DNA from: CAYSSJ01 sp964433675
Lineage (GTDB): Bacteria; Cloacimonadota; Cloacimonadia; Cloacimonadales; TCS61
Direction: 5' to 3'
Assembly: GCA_964433675.1 (NCBI GenBank)
Contig: CAYSSJ010000002.1
Location: 62,001 to 126,000 of the forward strand
Length of the DNA: 64,000 bases
Of this stretch, positions 9,711-17,491 are shown piece after piece (the first letter of the stretch is position 1; each line of letters begins with the position of its first letter). Made by a program: the position numbers and the translations under genes. The notes beneath the pieces were generated by a model. That model was not told the origin of the DNA. It was given only the letters and a program-made list of their open reading frames with translations, and did no database searches.

Positions 9711-10507
9711 TTCTCTTCCTTTTTATCGAACATGATCTTCCTTCCGGCAGCATCCCGGTGGTAATTACCGAATTCGCTGAGTTTATCGATATACTCAGCT
9801 CCCAGCACGGGACCTTCTGCACAAACTCTGATGCCAAGCGGATCCATAGCGCAACTACCACAGATACCGATAGCGCATTTCATATATCTCTCCAAGAGAA
9901 ACTGATAATTCCTGCTCTTTACTAACGGGAGTAATGCTTTTAACATCATCTCCGGACCTGCGGCATAGATATAATCAAAATCATACTCTCTTAGATATTG
10001 CTCCGCCAGATCGACCGAAGTTCCGCTTTTTCCCAAACATCCGGCTTGCGTGATATTTTCATATTTCAGTTGCAAATCTCTGAATCTATCACAAAAAACA
10101 AGGTCTTCTTTGGTTCGTGCTCCATTTACAAGGATAATTTCTGCACCGGTTTTAAGCAACTGGGTGGCAAGGAAATACAAGGGTGGCGTTCCATAACCTC
10201 CACCAATGAGCAACACTCTGCCTTTGGATACAAAAAAAGAGGAGCCAAAAGGTCCTCTTATAGATAGATGATCCCCCACACTCTTTTGGAAAATGCGCGT
10301 GGTGAAGTTTCCTATTTTCTTTATAGTAAGAGCAAAATGATTATCACTGCAATCTGAGATGGAGAATGGTTTCTCACCTGTGCAAAAATCAGTTAGCATG
10401 ACAAACTGCCCCGGTTTTGCAGCAAGTTTATGTTTGAACACAAAAGTTTTGATAGAGTCTGTTTCTCTGATGATCTCTGCTATTGGCAGTGTAAAACGCT
10501 TATCCAT
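9707..10507 (-). CDS. pyrK: PyrK, dihydroorotate dehydrogenase electron-transfer subunit
   Basis: Carries electrons from PyrD through FAD and a [2Fe-2S] cluster to NAD+. About 266 residues from the chosen start MDKRFTLPIAEI; an in-frame ATG ten codons earlier lies within pyrD and is less likely. The FAD-binding beta-barrel includes KPFSISD, the nucleotide domain has LIGGGYGTPPLYFLA, and the C-terminal cluster has four cysteines in CAIGICGSCAMDPLGIRVC. With this start the gene overlaps the end of pyrD by eight bases. Together with PyrD this forms the class 1B enzyme. Confidence 0.92.
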   Translation of the reverse strand: MDKRFTLPIAEIIRETDSIKTFVFKHKLAAKPGQFVMLTDFCTGEKPFSISDCSDNHFALTIKKIGNFTTRIFQKSVGDHLSIRGPFGSSFFVSKGRVLLIGGGYGTPPLYFLATQLLKTGAEIILVNGARTKEDLVFCDRFRDLQLKYENITQAGCLGKSGTSVDLAEQYLREYDFDYIYAAGPEMMLKALLPLVKSRNYQFLLERYMKCAIGICGSCAMDPLGIRVCAEGPVLGAEYIDKLSEFGNYHRDAAGRKIMFDKKEEK

Positions 10508-11426
10508 CGAGTTTCTCCAAACGAGGTATTTTATCAAGCTTGTCTAAAGATAATTCTGTCATCCAGTCTACTATTTCACAGTTGATCTTATCGAAAACTT
10601 GCAAACCATCGGTATAGACAGCAGTTCCTACTCCGACCAATGCAGCACCGGCGATCATCATCTCCACAGCATCACTACCGCAGCTTACTCCACCCATCCC
10701 GATGATAGGAATCTCCACTTTGGAATAGGTCTCATAGATCAGTTTTAGGGCGATCGGCAATACACAAGCGCCGGATAAACCGCCAAATCGATTTGATAAA
10801 ATAGTTTTTTGCATCCTGATATCTATCCGCATACCCGGACCGAGTGTGTTTATCATACATAATGCATCAGCACCGGCATTTTGGGCAGCTATAGCGATAT
10901 CGGTGATCGATAATACATTAGGAGATAATTTTGCAATCACTGGTTTGGCTGCCATTTGCTTAACAGCTTTCACAATTGCATATACTTTCTCCTTAGATGA
11001 GGAAAGCGGTAAACCGAATTCGTCATAGACATTGGGGCAGGATAAATTTAGCTCGATAAAATCTGCCTCGGAAGAATTCACCTTTTCAGTTAAACTGCAA
11101 AACTCATCTTCGCATGTGGCAAACAAACTTACAATCACCGGATTATCATATTCATCTTTGAAGCGGTCTATCTCTTGCAGTCCCGCATCTATTCCCGGAT
11201 TACATAATCCCATACAGTTGAGTAGTCCACCTTCAGTTTCGCAAACTACCGGTCCTTGATGTCCTTCTCTCGGTTCGAGAGTGAGCGATTTACTCGTTAG
11301 AACTCCGGCACCGTTTTTTGCACAGATCGCCATCGCAGAAGCGGAAATATCCATCACACCTGCGGGTAACACAAGCGGTGATTTCAGACTATGATCAAGA
11401 AAGCTAGTTGCTAACTTACTATTCAT
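10500..11426 (-). CDS. pyrD: PyrD, dihydroorotate dehydrogenase class 1B catalytic subunit
   Basis: Oxidises dihydroorotate to orotate with FMN in the cytoplasm. 308 residues. The active-site cysteine is in ELNLSCPNVYDEFG, the substrate loop contains GLLNCMGLCNPG, and the FMN phosphate site is in MGGVSCGSDAVEMMIAGA. A Cys rather than Ser base plus the adjacent pyrK defines class 1B. First gene of the pyrimidine-purine run: 126 bases separate it from ribH with no clear terminator, so read-through from the riboflavin operon is possible. An AGGGAAG lies upstream of the ATG. Confidence 0.94.
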   Translation of the reverse strand: MNSKLATSFLDHSLKSPLVLPAGVMDISASAMAICAKNGAGVLTSKSLTLEPREGHQGPVVCETEGGLLNCMGLCNPGIDAGLQEIDRFKDEYDNPVIVSLFATCEDEFCSLTEKVNSSEADFIELNLSCPNVYDEFGLPLSSSKEKVYAIVKAVKQMAAKPVIAKLSPNVLSITDIAIAAQNAGADALCMINTLGPGMRIDIRMQKTILSNRFGGLSGACVLPIALKLIYETYSKVEIPIIGMGGVSCGSDAVEMMIAGAALVGVGTAVYTDGLQVFDKINCEIVDWMTELSLDKLDKIPRLEKLDG

Positions 11427-11552
11427 ATTACCACTTCCCTATTTCCATCTGATTTCTCATAATTTTTAAACTAAAAATATAATTTATCTCAATCGGTCAA
11501 TTATTTTTCCACTCGATTTTGATAAATCTACTTCCTGCTGAGACATTGTCTT

Positions 11553-12017
11553 TTAGATTTGCTTATACAAGTTGACCATCTCCAAGGAGCTGATAGCTGC
11601 ATCCCAACCTTTGTTGCCAGCTTTCGTACCGGCACGCTCGATAGCTTGTTCCAGATTATTCGTGGTGATCACACCGTAGAGTACAGGTTTATCAGAAGAG
11701 AGTGCTACATTTGCCACACCCTTGCTTACTTCTGCGGCTACATAATCAAAATGTGGCGTAGCACCTCTAATTACTGCTCCCAGACAGATGATAGCATCGT
11801 AGTCCGACTTCTTGCTGAGTAACTTTGCAGTTTGAGGTAGCTCAAATGCGCCCGGTACCCAATAGATATCGATATCATCTTCTGCAACTTCATGACGATT
11901 GAGAGCATCGATAGCTCCAGATAGTAATTTGTTTGAGATGAATTCATTGAATCTGGACACTATCAAAGCCACTTTAATTCCCTTTCCGACCAGTTTCCCT
12001 TCGTAAATTTTAGTCAT
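11553..12017 (-). CDS. ribH: RibH, 6,7-dimethyl-8-ribityllumazine synthase
   Basis: Condenses the ribitylaminouracil with dihydroxybutanone phosphate to give lumazine, the penultimate step of riboflavin synthesis. 154 residues, standard for the family. The pyrimidine-binding VSRFNEFIS, the WVPGAFELPQ segment, CLGAVIRGATPHFDYV and the catalytic histidine in that stretch are present. Last gene of the ribD-ribE-ribBA-ribH operon; it overlaps ribBA by eight bases. Confidence 0.96.
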   Translation of the reverse strand: MTKIYEGKLVGKGIKVALIVSRFNEFISNKLLSGAIDALNRHEVAEDDIDIYWVPGAFELPQTAKLLSKKSDYDAIICLGAVIRGATPHFDYVAAEVSKGVANVALSSDKPVLYGVITTNNLEQAIERAGTKAGNKGWDAAISSLEMVNLYKQI

Positions 12018-13269
12018 TTTTTCCTCCTTCGGTTTCTATTATTTCATCGTTTTGGCATTTGAATCTTTGCAATTTGGAATTGAAAATGTGTCCCATCTTC
12101 TTCTGTTTAGTTTTCAGGTAAGCGAGATTATTGCAATTGGGCATCATTTCCAAAGGTTCACGAGCTATAATTTCGATATCGTTCTGCTTTAGATCAGAAA
12201 TTTTATGAGGATTATTGGTCATGATCTTGATCTTAGTTATTCCCAAAGTTTTCAACATTGAAGCTGCATGAGCATAATTTCGCATCTCAGCATCGAAACC
12301 GAGTTTGATATTGGCATCGACCGTATCATAACCTTCTTCCTGTAATTTGTATGCTTTGAGTTTATTCAAGAGCCCAATCCCTCTTCCCTCTTGGCGCAGA
12401 TAGATGAGAACTCCTTTACCATGCTGCTCGATTTTCTCCAGAGCACTCGAAAGCTGATTGCCACAATCACATCGCTGCGAACCAAATACGTCTCCTGTAA
12501 AGCATTCCGAATGAATCCGGACAAGCCATGGTTTTTCGCTTCCATCATCTTTTACCAAAGCCAGATGAGGTTCCATAGAATCGGGATTGTAAAATGCATG
12601 TAAATTGAAAATACCGAATCGTGTTGGTAGAGTTACCTCGATCTCATCTTTGACAATATTCTCACTTTTCTGTCTGTATTTCAAGAGGTCTTCGATCGAG
12701 ATTATCTTCATCCCCCACTTCTTTGCTTTTTTCATCAATTCGGGCAATCTTGCCATCGTACCATCTTCTGAGATAATCTCGCATATCACACCGGCGGGAT
12801 ATAGTCCGGCAAGCTTGGCAAGATCTATAGCTGCCTCAGTATGTCCGGCACGCTTCAATACACCGCCACGTCGAACTTTGAGCGGGAAAATATGTCCCGG
12901 TCTTTTGAAATCATTGGCAGAGGTGGTGCGGTCGGTCAATTTTTTGATCGTGATGGCACGCTCGTATGCCGAAATACCGGTAGTTGTCTCTTTGTAATCT
13001 ACAGACACGGTAAAGGCAGTTTGCAAATGATCACTATTATCTTCCACCATAATGGGAATATCCAATCTATTCAGATCTTCATCTATCATAGGTACGCAGA
13101 CTAAACCCTTTCCCTTAGATATGATAAAATTAACCGCTTCCGGTGTAATCTTCTCTGCAGCCATAATAAAATCACCTTCATTCTCGCGGTCTTCATCATC
13201 CACTACAATAACTATCTTACCGGCTTTTATATCTTCTACAGCTTCTTCAATTGTATTGAAATTTTCCAT
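12010..13269 (-). CDS. ribBA: RibBA, dihydroxybutanone-phosphate synthase / GTP cyclohydrolase II
   Basis: Supplies both precursors of riboflavin: DHBP from ribulose 5-phosphate (N-terminal RibB) and the pyrimidine from GTP (C-terminal RibA). About 419 residues from MENFNTIEEAVED. RibB shows DDEDRENEGDFIMAAE and the domain end HTEAAIDL. RibA has the zinc cysteines in CFTGDVFGSQRCDCGNQL and GRGIGLLNKLKAYKLQ. The start is chosen because AAGGA sits seven bases before this ATG; an in-frame ATG 69 bases upstream would overlap ribE. All key residues of both halves look intact. Confidence 0.95.
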   Translation of the reverse strand: MENFNTIEEAVEDIKAGKIVIVVDDEDRENEGDFIMAAEKITPEAVNFIISKGKGLVCVPMIDEDLNRLDIPIMVEDNSDHLQTAFTVSVDYKETTTGISAYERAITIKKLTDRTTSANDFKRPGHIFPLKVRRGGVLKRAGHTEAAIDLAKLAGLYPAGVICEIISEDGTMARLPELMKKAKKWGMKIISIEDLLKYRQKSENIVKDEIEVTLPTRFGIFNLHAFYNPDSMEPHLALVKDDGSEKPWLVRIHSECFTGDVFGSQRCDCGNQLSSALEKIEQHGKGVLIYLRQEGRGIGLLNKLKAYKLQEEGYDTVDANIKLGFDAEMRNYAHAASMLKTLGITKIKIMTNNPHKISDLKQNDIEIIAREPLEMMPNCNNLAYLKTKQKKMGHIFNSKLQRFKCQNDEIIETEGGKND

Positions 13270-13285
13270 CTTCCCATCCTTATTA

Positions 13286-13921
13286 TTAGATAAATCCTTT
13301 TTTTGTGAGCAGCTCAAAAGAGACTCCCTTTTCTTCAATTGTTATAAATTGATATAAGTATTTAGCAATCATATCTAACTCGATATTTAGCTTATCGCCA
13401 ATATTCTTTTCAGCCAAAGTGGAAACTTCTACCGTATGAGGTATCAGGGAAACTGTGAATCCCGAACTTCGCTTTTTTGCTACCGTCAGACTGATCCCAT
13501 CTACCGCAACAGATCCTTTGTCTATAATATACTTATGATGTTCCTCGCTGAGATCGATATCGATTAATATTGCATTTTGATCACTCGTTATATTGGTGAT
13601 CATTGCAGTAGTATCTACATGTCCGCTGACCAGATGCCCACCAATCCGCCCATTGTAAGTAAGAGCACGTTCCAGATTAACTCTATCTCCATTTTTAAAA
13701 TTACTTAAAGTAGTGGTTTGCAAAGACACTGGCATAGCATTGGCAACAAAAGAATTATTTCTAAGCTCTGCAATCGTAAGACAGACGCCATCTACCGAGA
13801 TACTATCCCCTATTTTACTATCGCATAGAACTTCTGACGCCTGTATTTCTAACCATACATTGTCCGAAGTCAGCCTGAGTTCCTTCACCACTCCGATCTC
13901 TTCGATTATGCCACTAAACAT
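13286..13921 (-). CDS. ribE: Riboflavin synthase alpha chain
   Basis: Dismutates two lumazines to riboflavin plus the ribitylamino-pyrimidine. 211 residues with the characteristic start MFSGIIEEIGVVKE and two repeated lumazine-binding barrels: the first with VDGVCLTIAE, the second with VDGISLTVAKK. The linker LVSGHVDTTA is also typical. It starts five bases after ribD and is followed by ribBA after 16 bases. The gene is called ribE or ribC in different species. Confidence 0.95.
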   Translation of the reverse strand: MFSGIIEEIGVVKELRLTSDNVWLEIQASEVLCDSKIGDSISVDGVCLTIAELRNNSFVANAMPVSLQTTTLSNFKNGDRVNLERALTYNGRIGGHLVSGHVDTTAMITNITSDQNAILIDIDLSEEHHKYIIDKGSVAVDGISLTVAKKRSSGFTVSLIPHTVEVSTLAEKNIGDKLNIELDMIAKYLYQFITIEEKGVSFELLTKKGFI

Positions 13922-13926
13922 TTTAT

Positions 13927-15027
13927 CTACTCCTTGCGTAGGTAGCCGATTGTCAAAACATCATCACCACAGTTCTCCTGTTCGATGTTTTGCAATCTGA
14001 TCGCTTCTTTAACGCTTTCTGTATTTAATTCTTGCACAAACGGGATGCCATCATTTCCTATCAGAATAGGAGCCTGAAATAGATAGACTTTATCTACACA
14101 ATTCTGGCAGAAAAACTGAGTATTCGTCACACTTCCACCTTCTACCATTACACTGCAAATCTCCATTTTTAACAACTGAGAGAGTAAATGATCCAGATCA
14201 ATAAATCCATTTTTTTGTTTAGATAGGATGACCTTGCAACCGATATCTCTCAATGCTTTCATATTAGTCCGAGCTTGTTGATTATCTATTCCGATAACGA
14301 TGATTTTTTTATGAATTGAGTTTTGATAGGCAGCCGATTGTTCCAATATCTTGGCATCCAGATCACAATTTTGTGTCAGGATGATCTTCCATATCTCTTT
14401 TGCTTCTGCTAATCTTATGTTCAATCTCGGATTATCGCACAAAAATGTATGTTTACCTACCAATATGGAATCTACAGAGTTACGTAAATGTTGTACTTTT
14501 AAACGGGAAGATTCCGAGCTTATCCATTTTGAATCATATTTACCGGTAGCAATCTTGCCATCCAGAGAGAGTGCGGATTTCATTATCACGAAAGGTCTTT
14601 GTTGTTGCATATTTTTGATAAATATTTCATTCAACCTTCGCGCTTCATACTCACCCTCACCCAACTCTATTTCGATACCTTTATCACGCAGAGTTTTCAC
14701 CCCTTTGTTGCATACTATTGGGTTAGGATCGAGCATAGCGATCACCACTTTTGATATACCGGCTTTGACAATCCGGTCGGTACAAGGAGGAGTCTTACCA
14801 TAATGCACACACGGCTCTAAAGTTACATACATTATTGCTCCTTTAGCTTGCTCCCCTGCTTGGTTTAAGGCGTTACTTTCAGCATGGTCACATCCTGCTT
14901 TCTGATGATAACCTTCACCTACTATACTACCATTTTTCACTACCACTGCGCCAACCATCGGATTTGGGGATGTACGCCCTCTACCTTTGGCTGCCAACTT
15001 CAGTGCGTAGTGCATAAACTTATTCAA
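13927..15027 (-). CDS. ribD: RibD, riboflavin-specific deaminase / reductase
   Basis: Deaminates and then reduces the pyrimidine intermediate of riboflavin synthesis. 366 residues. The deaminase domain carries the zinc set His48-Ala-Glu50 (CDHAES) and Cys73/Cys82 in EPCVHYGKTPPC; the reductase domain follows from ~145 (SLDGKIATG) with a near-C-terminal VMVEGGS. The start is a TTG at 15027, preceded by a full AGGAGG seven bases upstream; the ATG four codons later has no better site. First gene of the operon, directly behind the FMN riboswitch and its terminator. Confidence 0.94.
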   Translation of the reverse strand: MNKFMHYALKLAAKGRGRTSPNPMVGAVVVKNGSIVGEGYHQKAGCDHAESNALNQAGEQAKGAIMYVTLEPCVHYGKTPPCTDRIVKAGISKVVIAMLDPNPIVCNKGVKTLRDKGIEIELGEGEYEARRLNEIFIKNMQQQRPFVIMKSALSLDGKIATGKYDSKWISSESSRLKVQHLRNSVDSILVGKHTFLCDNPRLNIRLAEAKEIWKIILTQNCDLDAKILEQSAAYQNSIHKKIIVIGIDNQQARTNMKALRDIGCKVILSKQKNGFIDLDHLLSQLLKMEICSVMVEGGSVTNTQFFCQNCVDKVYLFQAPILIGNDGIPFVQELNTESVKEAIRLQNIEQENCGDDVLTIGYLRKE

Positions 15028-15040
15028 AATCTATCCTCCT

Positions 15041-15075
15041 AAAAAAAATCCCGGAAGTATTTTCATACTCCGGGA
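15041..15075 (-). terminator. Intrinsic terminator forming the expression platform of the FMN riboswitch
   Basis: On the minus strand a GC-rich stem (TCCCGGAGTAT pairing with ATACTTCCGGGA, one bulge) closes a four-base loop and is followed by eight T. It lies between the RFN aptamer and the ribD Shine-Dalgarno. Read-through would be needed to express the rib genes, the standard FMN-off arrangement. Confidence 0.85.
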
Positions 15076-15089
15076 CTATCTATTTTAAT

Positions 15090-15211
15090 CTTCTCTCATC
15101 CAGACTATAACTGTCGGTTTCGGATTTTCACCGAATCAATCCTTCCGAATCATCAGAAAGAGTCGCGGACTATAACCGCCGGTCGGGAATCTCACCCTGC
15201 CCCGAAGATAT
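15090..15211 (-). ncRNA. FMN riboswitch (RFN element)
   Basis: The minus strand reads ATCTTCGGGGCAGGGTGAGA near the 5' end, then TTCCCGACCGGCGGT, the TAGTCCGCGA segment, GATTCGGTGAAAATCCGA and AGTCTGGATGAGAGAAGAT at the 3' end. These are the conserved blocks of the FMN aptamer, in order and complete. It sits between metK and ribD and is followed by an intrinsic terminator, so FMN binding should end transcription before ribD. Confidence 0.95.
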
Positions 15212-15222
15212 TTCACACTATA

Positions 15223-15228
15223 ATTATA
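15223..15228 (-). promoter_or_regulatory. Possible -10 element for the riboflavin operon
   Basis: TATAAT on the minus strand overlaps the metK stop codon and would start RNA within about ten bases of the aptamer. No convincing -35 lies 16-18 bases upstream, so this is tentative; transcription could also come through from metK. Confidence 0.35.
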
Positions 15229-16393
15229 CTTTTGCCAATCCTAAAACCTGCCGAATTTTGTCAACTTTATCCGTTTTCTCCCAGGTAAATTCTTCCAGTT
15301 CTCGACCAAAATGTCCATAAACAGCAGTTTTGTGATATATCGGTCTGAGCAGATCAAGGGATTTGATGATTCCTTCGGGTGTGAGTTTGAATATTTTCCG
15401 GATCGCTTTGTTAATTTTTTGGTCTTCTACTTTCCCCGTATTGAATGTATCTACCAATACTGAAACCGGTTCAGCAATACCGATAGCGTAAGCAAGCTGT
15501 ACTTCACACTCATCCGCTACTTCGGCAGCAACGATGTTTTTAGCAATATATCGTGCCATATAAGATCCGCTTCGATCTACTTTGGAGGGGTCTTTTCCCG
15601 AAAAGCATCCCCCACCATGACTGCCCTTGCCACCGTAGGTATCGACGATTATCTTCCTGCCCGTCAGTCCCGTATCACCATGTGGTCCGCCGATCACAAA
15701 TCTACCGGTTGGATTAACAAAAATCTTAGTATCTTTGTCTATCATCTCTTTTGGAATGATCTGATTTATAACATGTTTCTTAATATCTTTTTCCACAGTT
15801 TGTAGTGTTACATCCGGATCGTGCTGAGTTGATACGACTACAGCCTCTACTCTCTTTGGCACATTATCATGATATTCTATCGTCACCTGAGTTTTACCGT
15901 CCGGTCTCAAATATGAGATTGTCTTGTTTTTTCTAACCTCTGCCAATCTTTGCGATAGTTTATGAGCCAATGAAATTGTCATCGGCATTAGCTCTTTAGT
16001 CTCCTTACATGCATAACCAAACATCATACCCTGGTCACCTGCTCCTTGGGGGTGGTCTTTGCTCTTGTTCACTCCCATAGCTATATCGGGCGATTGTTTG
16101 TCTATCGTAGTAATTACCGCACTGGTATGATAATCCATCCCATATTCTGCGTTTGTATAGCCGATTTTCTTCAGTGTGTCTCTGACGATCTGTGGTATAT
16201 CGGCATAGCAACTAGTGGTGATCTCTCCACCGACTAATGCCATACCGGTAGTCAAAAAAGTTTCGCAAGCTACTCGCGCTCGCTTATCTTCCGATATGAT
16301 TGCATCTAATACCGCATCTGAGATCTGATCCGCTATTTTGTCCGGATGCCCTTCGGTTACCGATTCTGATGTAAAATAATGGATTCCGTTCAT
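15224..16393 (-). CDS. metK: MetK, S-adenosylmethionine synthetase
   Basis: Makes S-adenosylmethionine from methionine and ATP. 389 residues, normal length. The N-terminal SESVTEGHPDKIADQISDA contains the ATP-binding His and Asp; GAGDQGMMFGYA is the central signature and GGGCFSGKDPSKVDRSG the phosphate-binding loop. It is the last gene of the long lptB-to-metK run; the FMN riboswitch begins about a dozen bases beyond its stop. Confidence 0.97.
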   Translation of the reverse strand: MNGIHYFTSESVTEGHPDKIADQISDAVLDAIISEDKRARVACETFLTTGMALVGGEITTSCYADIPQIVRDTLKKIGYTNAEYGMDYHTSAVITTIDKQSPDIAMGVNKSKDHPQGAGDQGMMFGYACKETKELMPMTISLAHKLSQRLAEVRKNKTISYLRPDGKTQVTIEYHDNVPKRVEAVVVSTQHDPDVTLQTVEKDIKKHVINQIIPKEMIDKDTKIFVNPTGRFVIGGPHGDTGLTGRKIIVDTYGGKGSHGGGCFSGKDPSKVDRSGSYMARYIAKNIVAAEVADECEVQLAYAIGIAEPVSVLVDTFNTGKVEDQKINKAIRKIFKLTPEGIIKSLDLLRPIYHKTAVYGHFGRELEEFTWEKTDKVDKIRQVLGLAKV

Positions 16394-16412
16394 CTCTATT
16401 CCTCTTTCTGAT

Positions 16413-17468
16413 TTATTTTAAACTTTCTTTCAATTTGTCTATAAAGCGAATTTGTGTGGGATCTCTATGATAAAGGATCGCCAGATAATAACTGATCATA
16501 TCTCCCAGATAGATCAGAGAAAAAAGCTCTTCTATCATGATCGTACCTTCGGTGTAAAATTCTAAGTATTCGATCCCGGCATCATCGAGTATGCTTTTAA
16601 ACACAGTGACCCTTTTTTGATAATTTTCATCTTCTTCAAATCGACTGAGAAAGATAGGGATAAATTGCTTGGAAAATTCTCCGGATTCCCACCCTTCAAT
16701 CTCGTTATGGTTCATCTCCGGGAAAACATGACAAAAAGCCGGGATTTTGCTGTTTTCATTGAACTGACATTTCCAACGATAAGCTAACGGCTGCAGTCGT
16801 GGATTGGCAGCATAGATTACCGGGATTTTTTTATAGATTTTTTCGGCACTGAGCTTGGCGATATTTCTATCTTTTGATACTGTATGAGAGATAGCATTGG
16901 CTTTTTTCACCAAGTTGGCAGTGATGGCAGCTACGACTGTTTCATATTCCGGAATCAGATCTAAGTATTCCAGTATTTTTATAATGGAAACGAACAGAAA
17001 TCCGATCGCACTTCTGGGTGGATATCCACTCGCCGGAGTTACCATCGGATATTTGGACCGACATAACTCACCGACGATTCCGCCGGTAGTTACAGCAGCG
17101 ATCTTTGCTGAAGATTTGATTGCCTGTCTGAGCAGAGAAACAGTTTCTTCCGTATTTCCAGAATAGCTGCAGGCAATAACGAGGGTCTCCTCATCCAAAT
17201 GATCAATATAATAATCTTTAACCACTTCGATATGAAAAATCCTTGCCAAGCTTACTTTGAGAAGATCACCTGCGATAGCCGATCCGCCCATACCGCATAC
17301 TACGATCTTTTTTATCTTAGAACAATCGGGACAAGAATAATCTGGTGGAACTTCCAATTTTGCATCTTTATACGCACTTAGAATTTGACCCGGTAATTGG
17401 ATGATCTTATGATACATATCCGAACTATCCAATTCTTTTTGTCGATTCAGATCATCGAGTATATCCAT
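16413..17468 (-). CDS. Bifunctional phosphoglucose/phosphomannose isomerase-type SIS protein
   Basis: Likely interconverts glucose 6-phosphate or mannose 6-phosphate with fructose 6-phosphate. About 351 residues from MDILDDLNRQKEL. The SIS domain shows VVCGMGGSAIAGDLL and SYSGNTEETVSLL, and the second half has NEIEGWESGE with the glutamate and histidine region typical of the archaeal-type PGI/PMI family. The start is placed at the ATG nine bases after GGAG; an in-frame ATG 27 bases earlier overlaps ptsI and has no ribosome site. It follows ptsI directly, linking sugar-phosphate metabolism to the PTS genes. Confidence 0.85.
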   Translation of the reverse strand: MDILDDLNRQKELDSSDMYHKIIQLPGQILSAYKDAKLEVPPDYSCPDCSKIKKIVVCGMGGSAIAGDLLKVSLARIFHIEVVKDYYIDHLDEETLVIACSYSGNTEETVSLLRQAIKSSAKIAAVTTGGIVGELCRSKYPMVTPASGYPPRSAIGFLFVSIIKILEYLDLIPEYETVVAAITANLVKKANAISHTVSKDRNIAKLSAEKIYKKIPVIYAANPRLQPLAYRWKCQFNENSKIPAFCHVFPEMNHNEIEGWESGEFSKQFIPIFLSRFEEDENYQKRVTVFKSILDDAGIEYLEFYTEGTIMIEELFSLIYLGDMISYYLAILYHRDPTQIRFIDKLKESLK

Positions 17469-17491
17469 ATTCTCACTCTCCTTCATTATTT

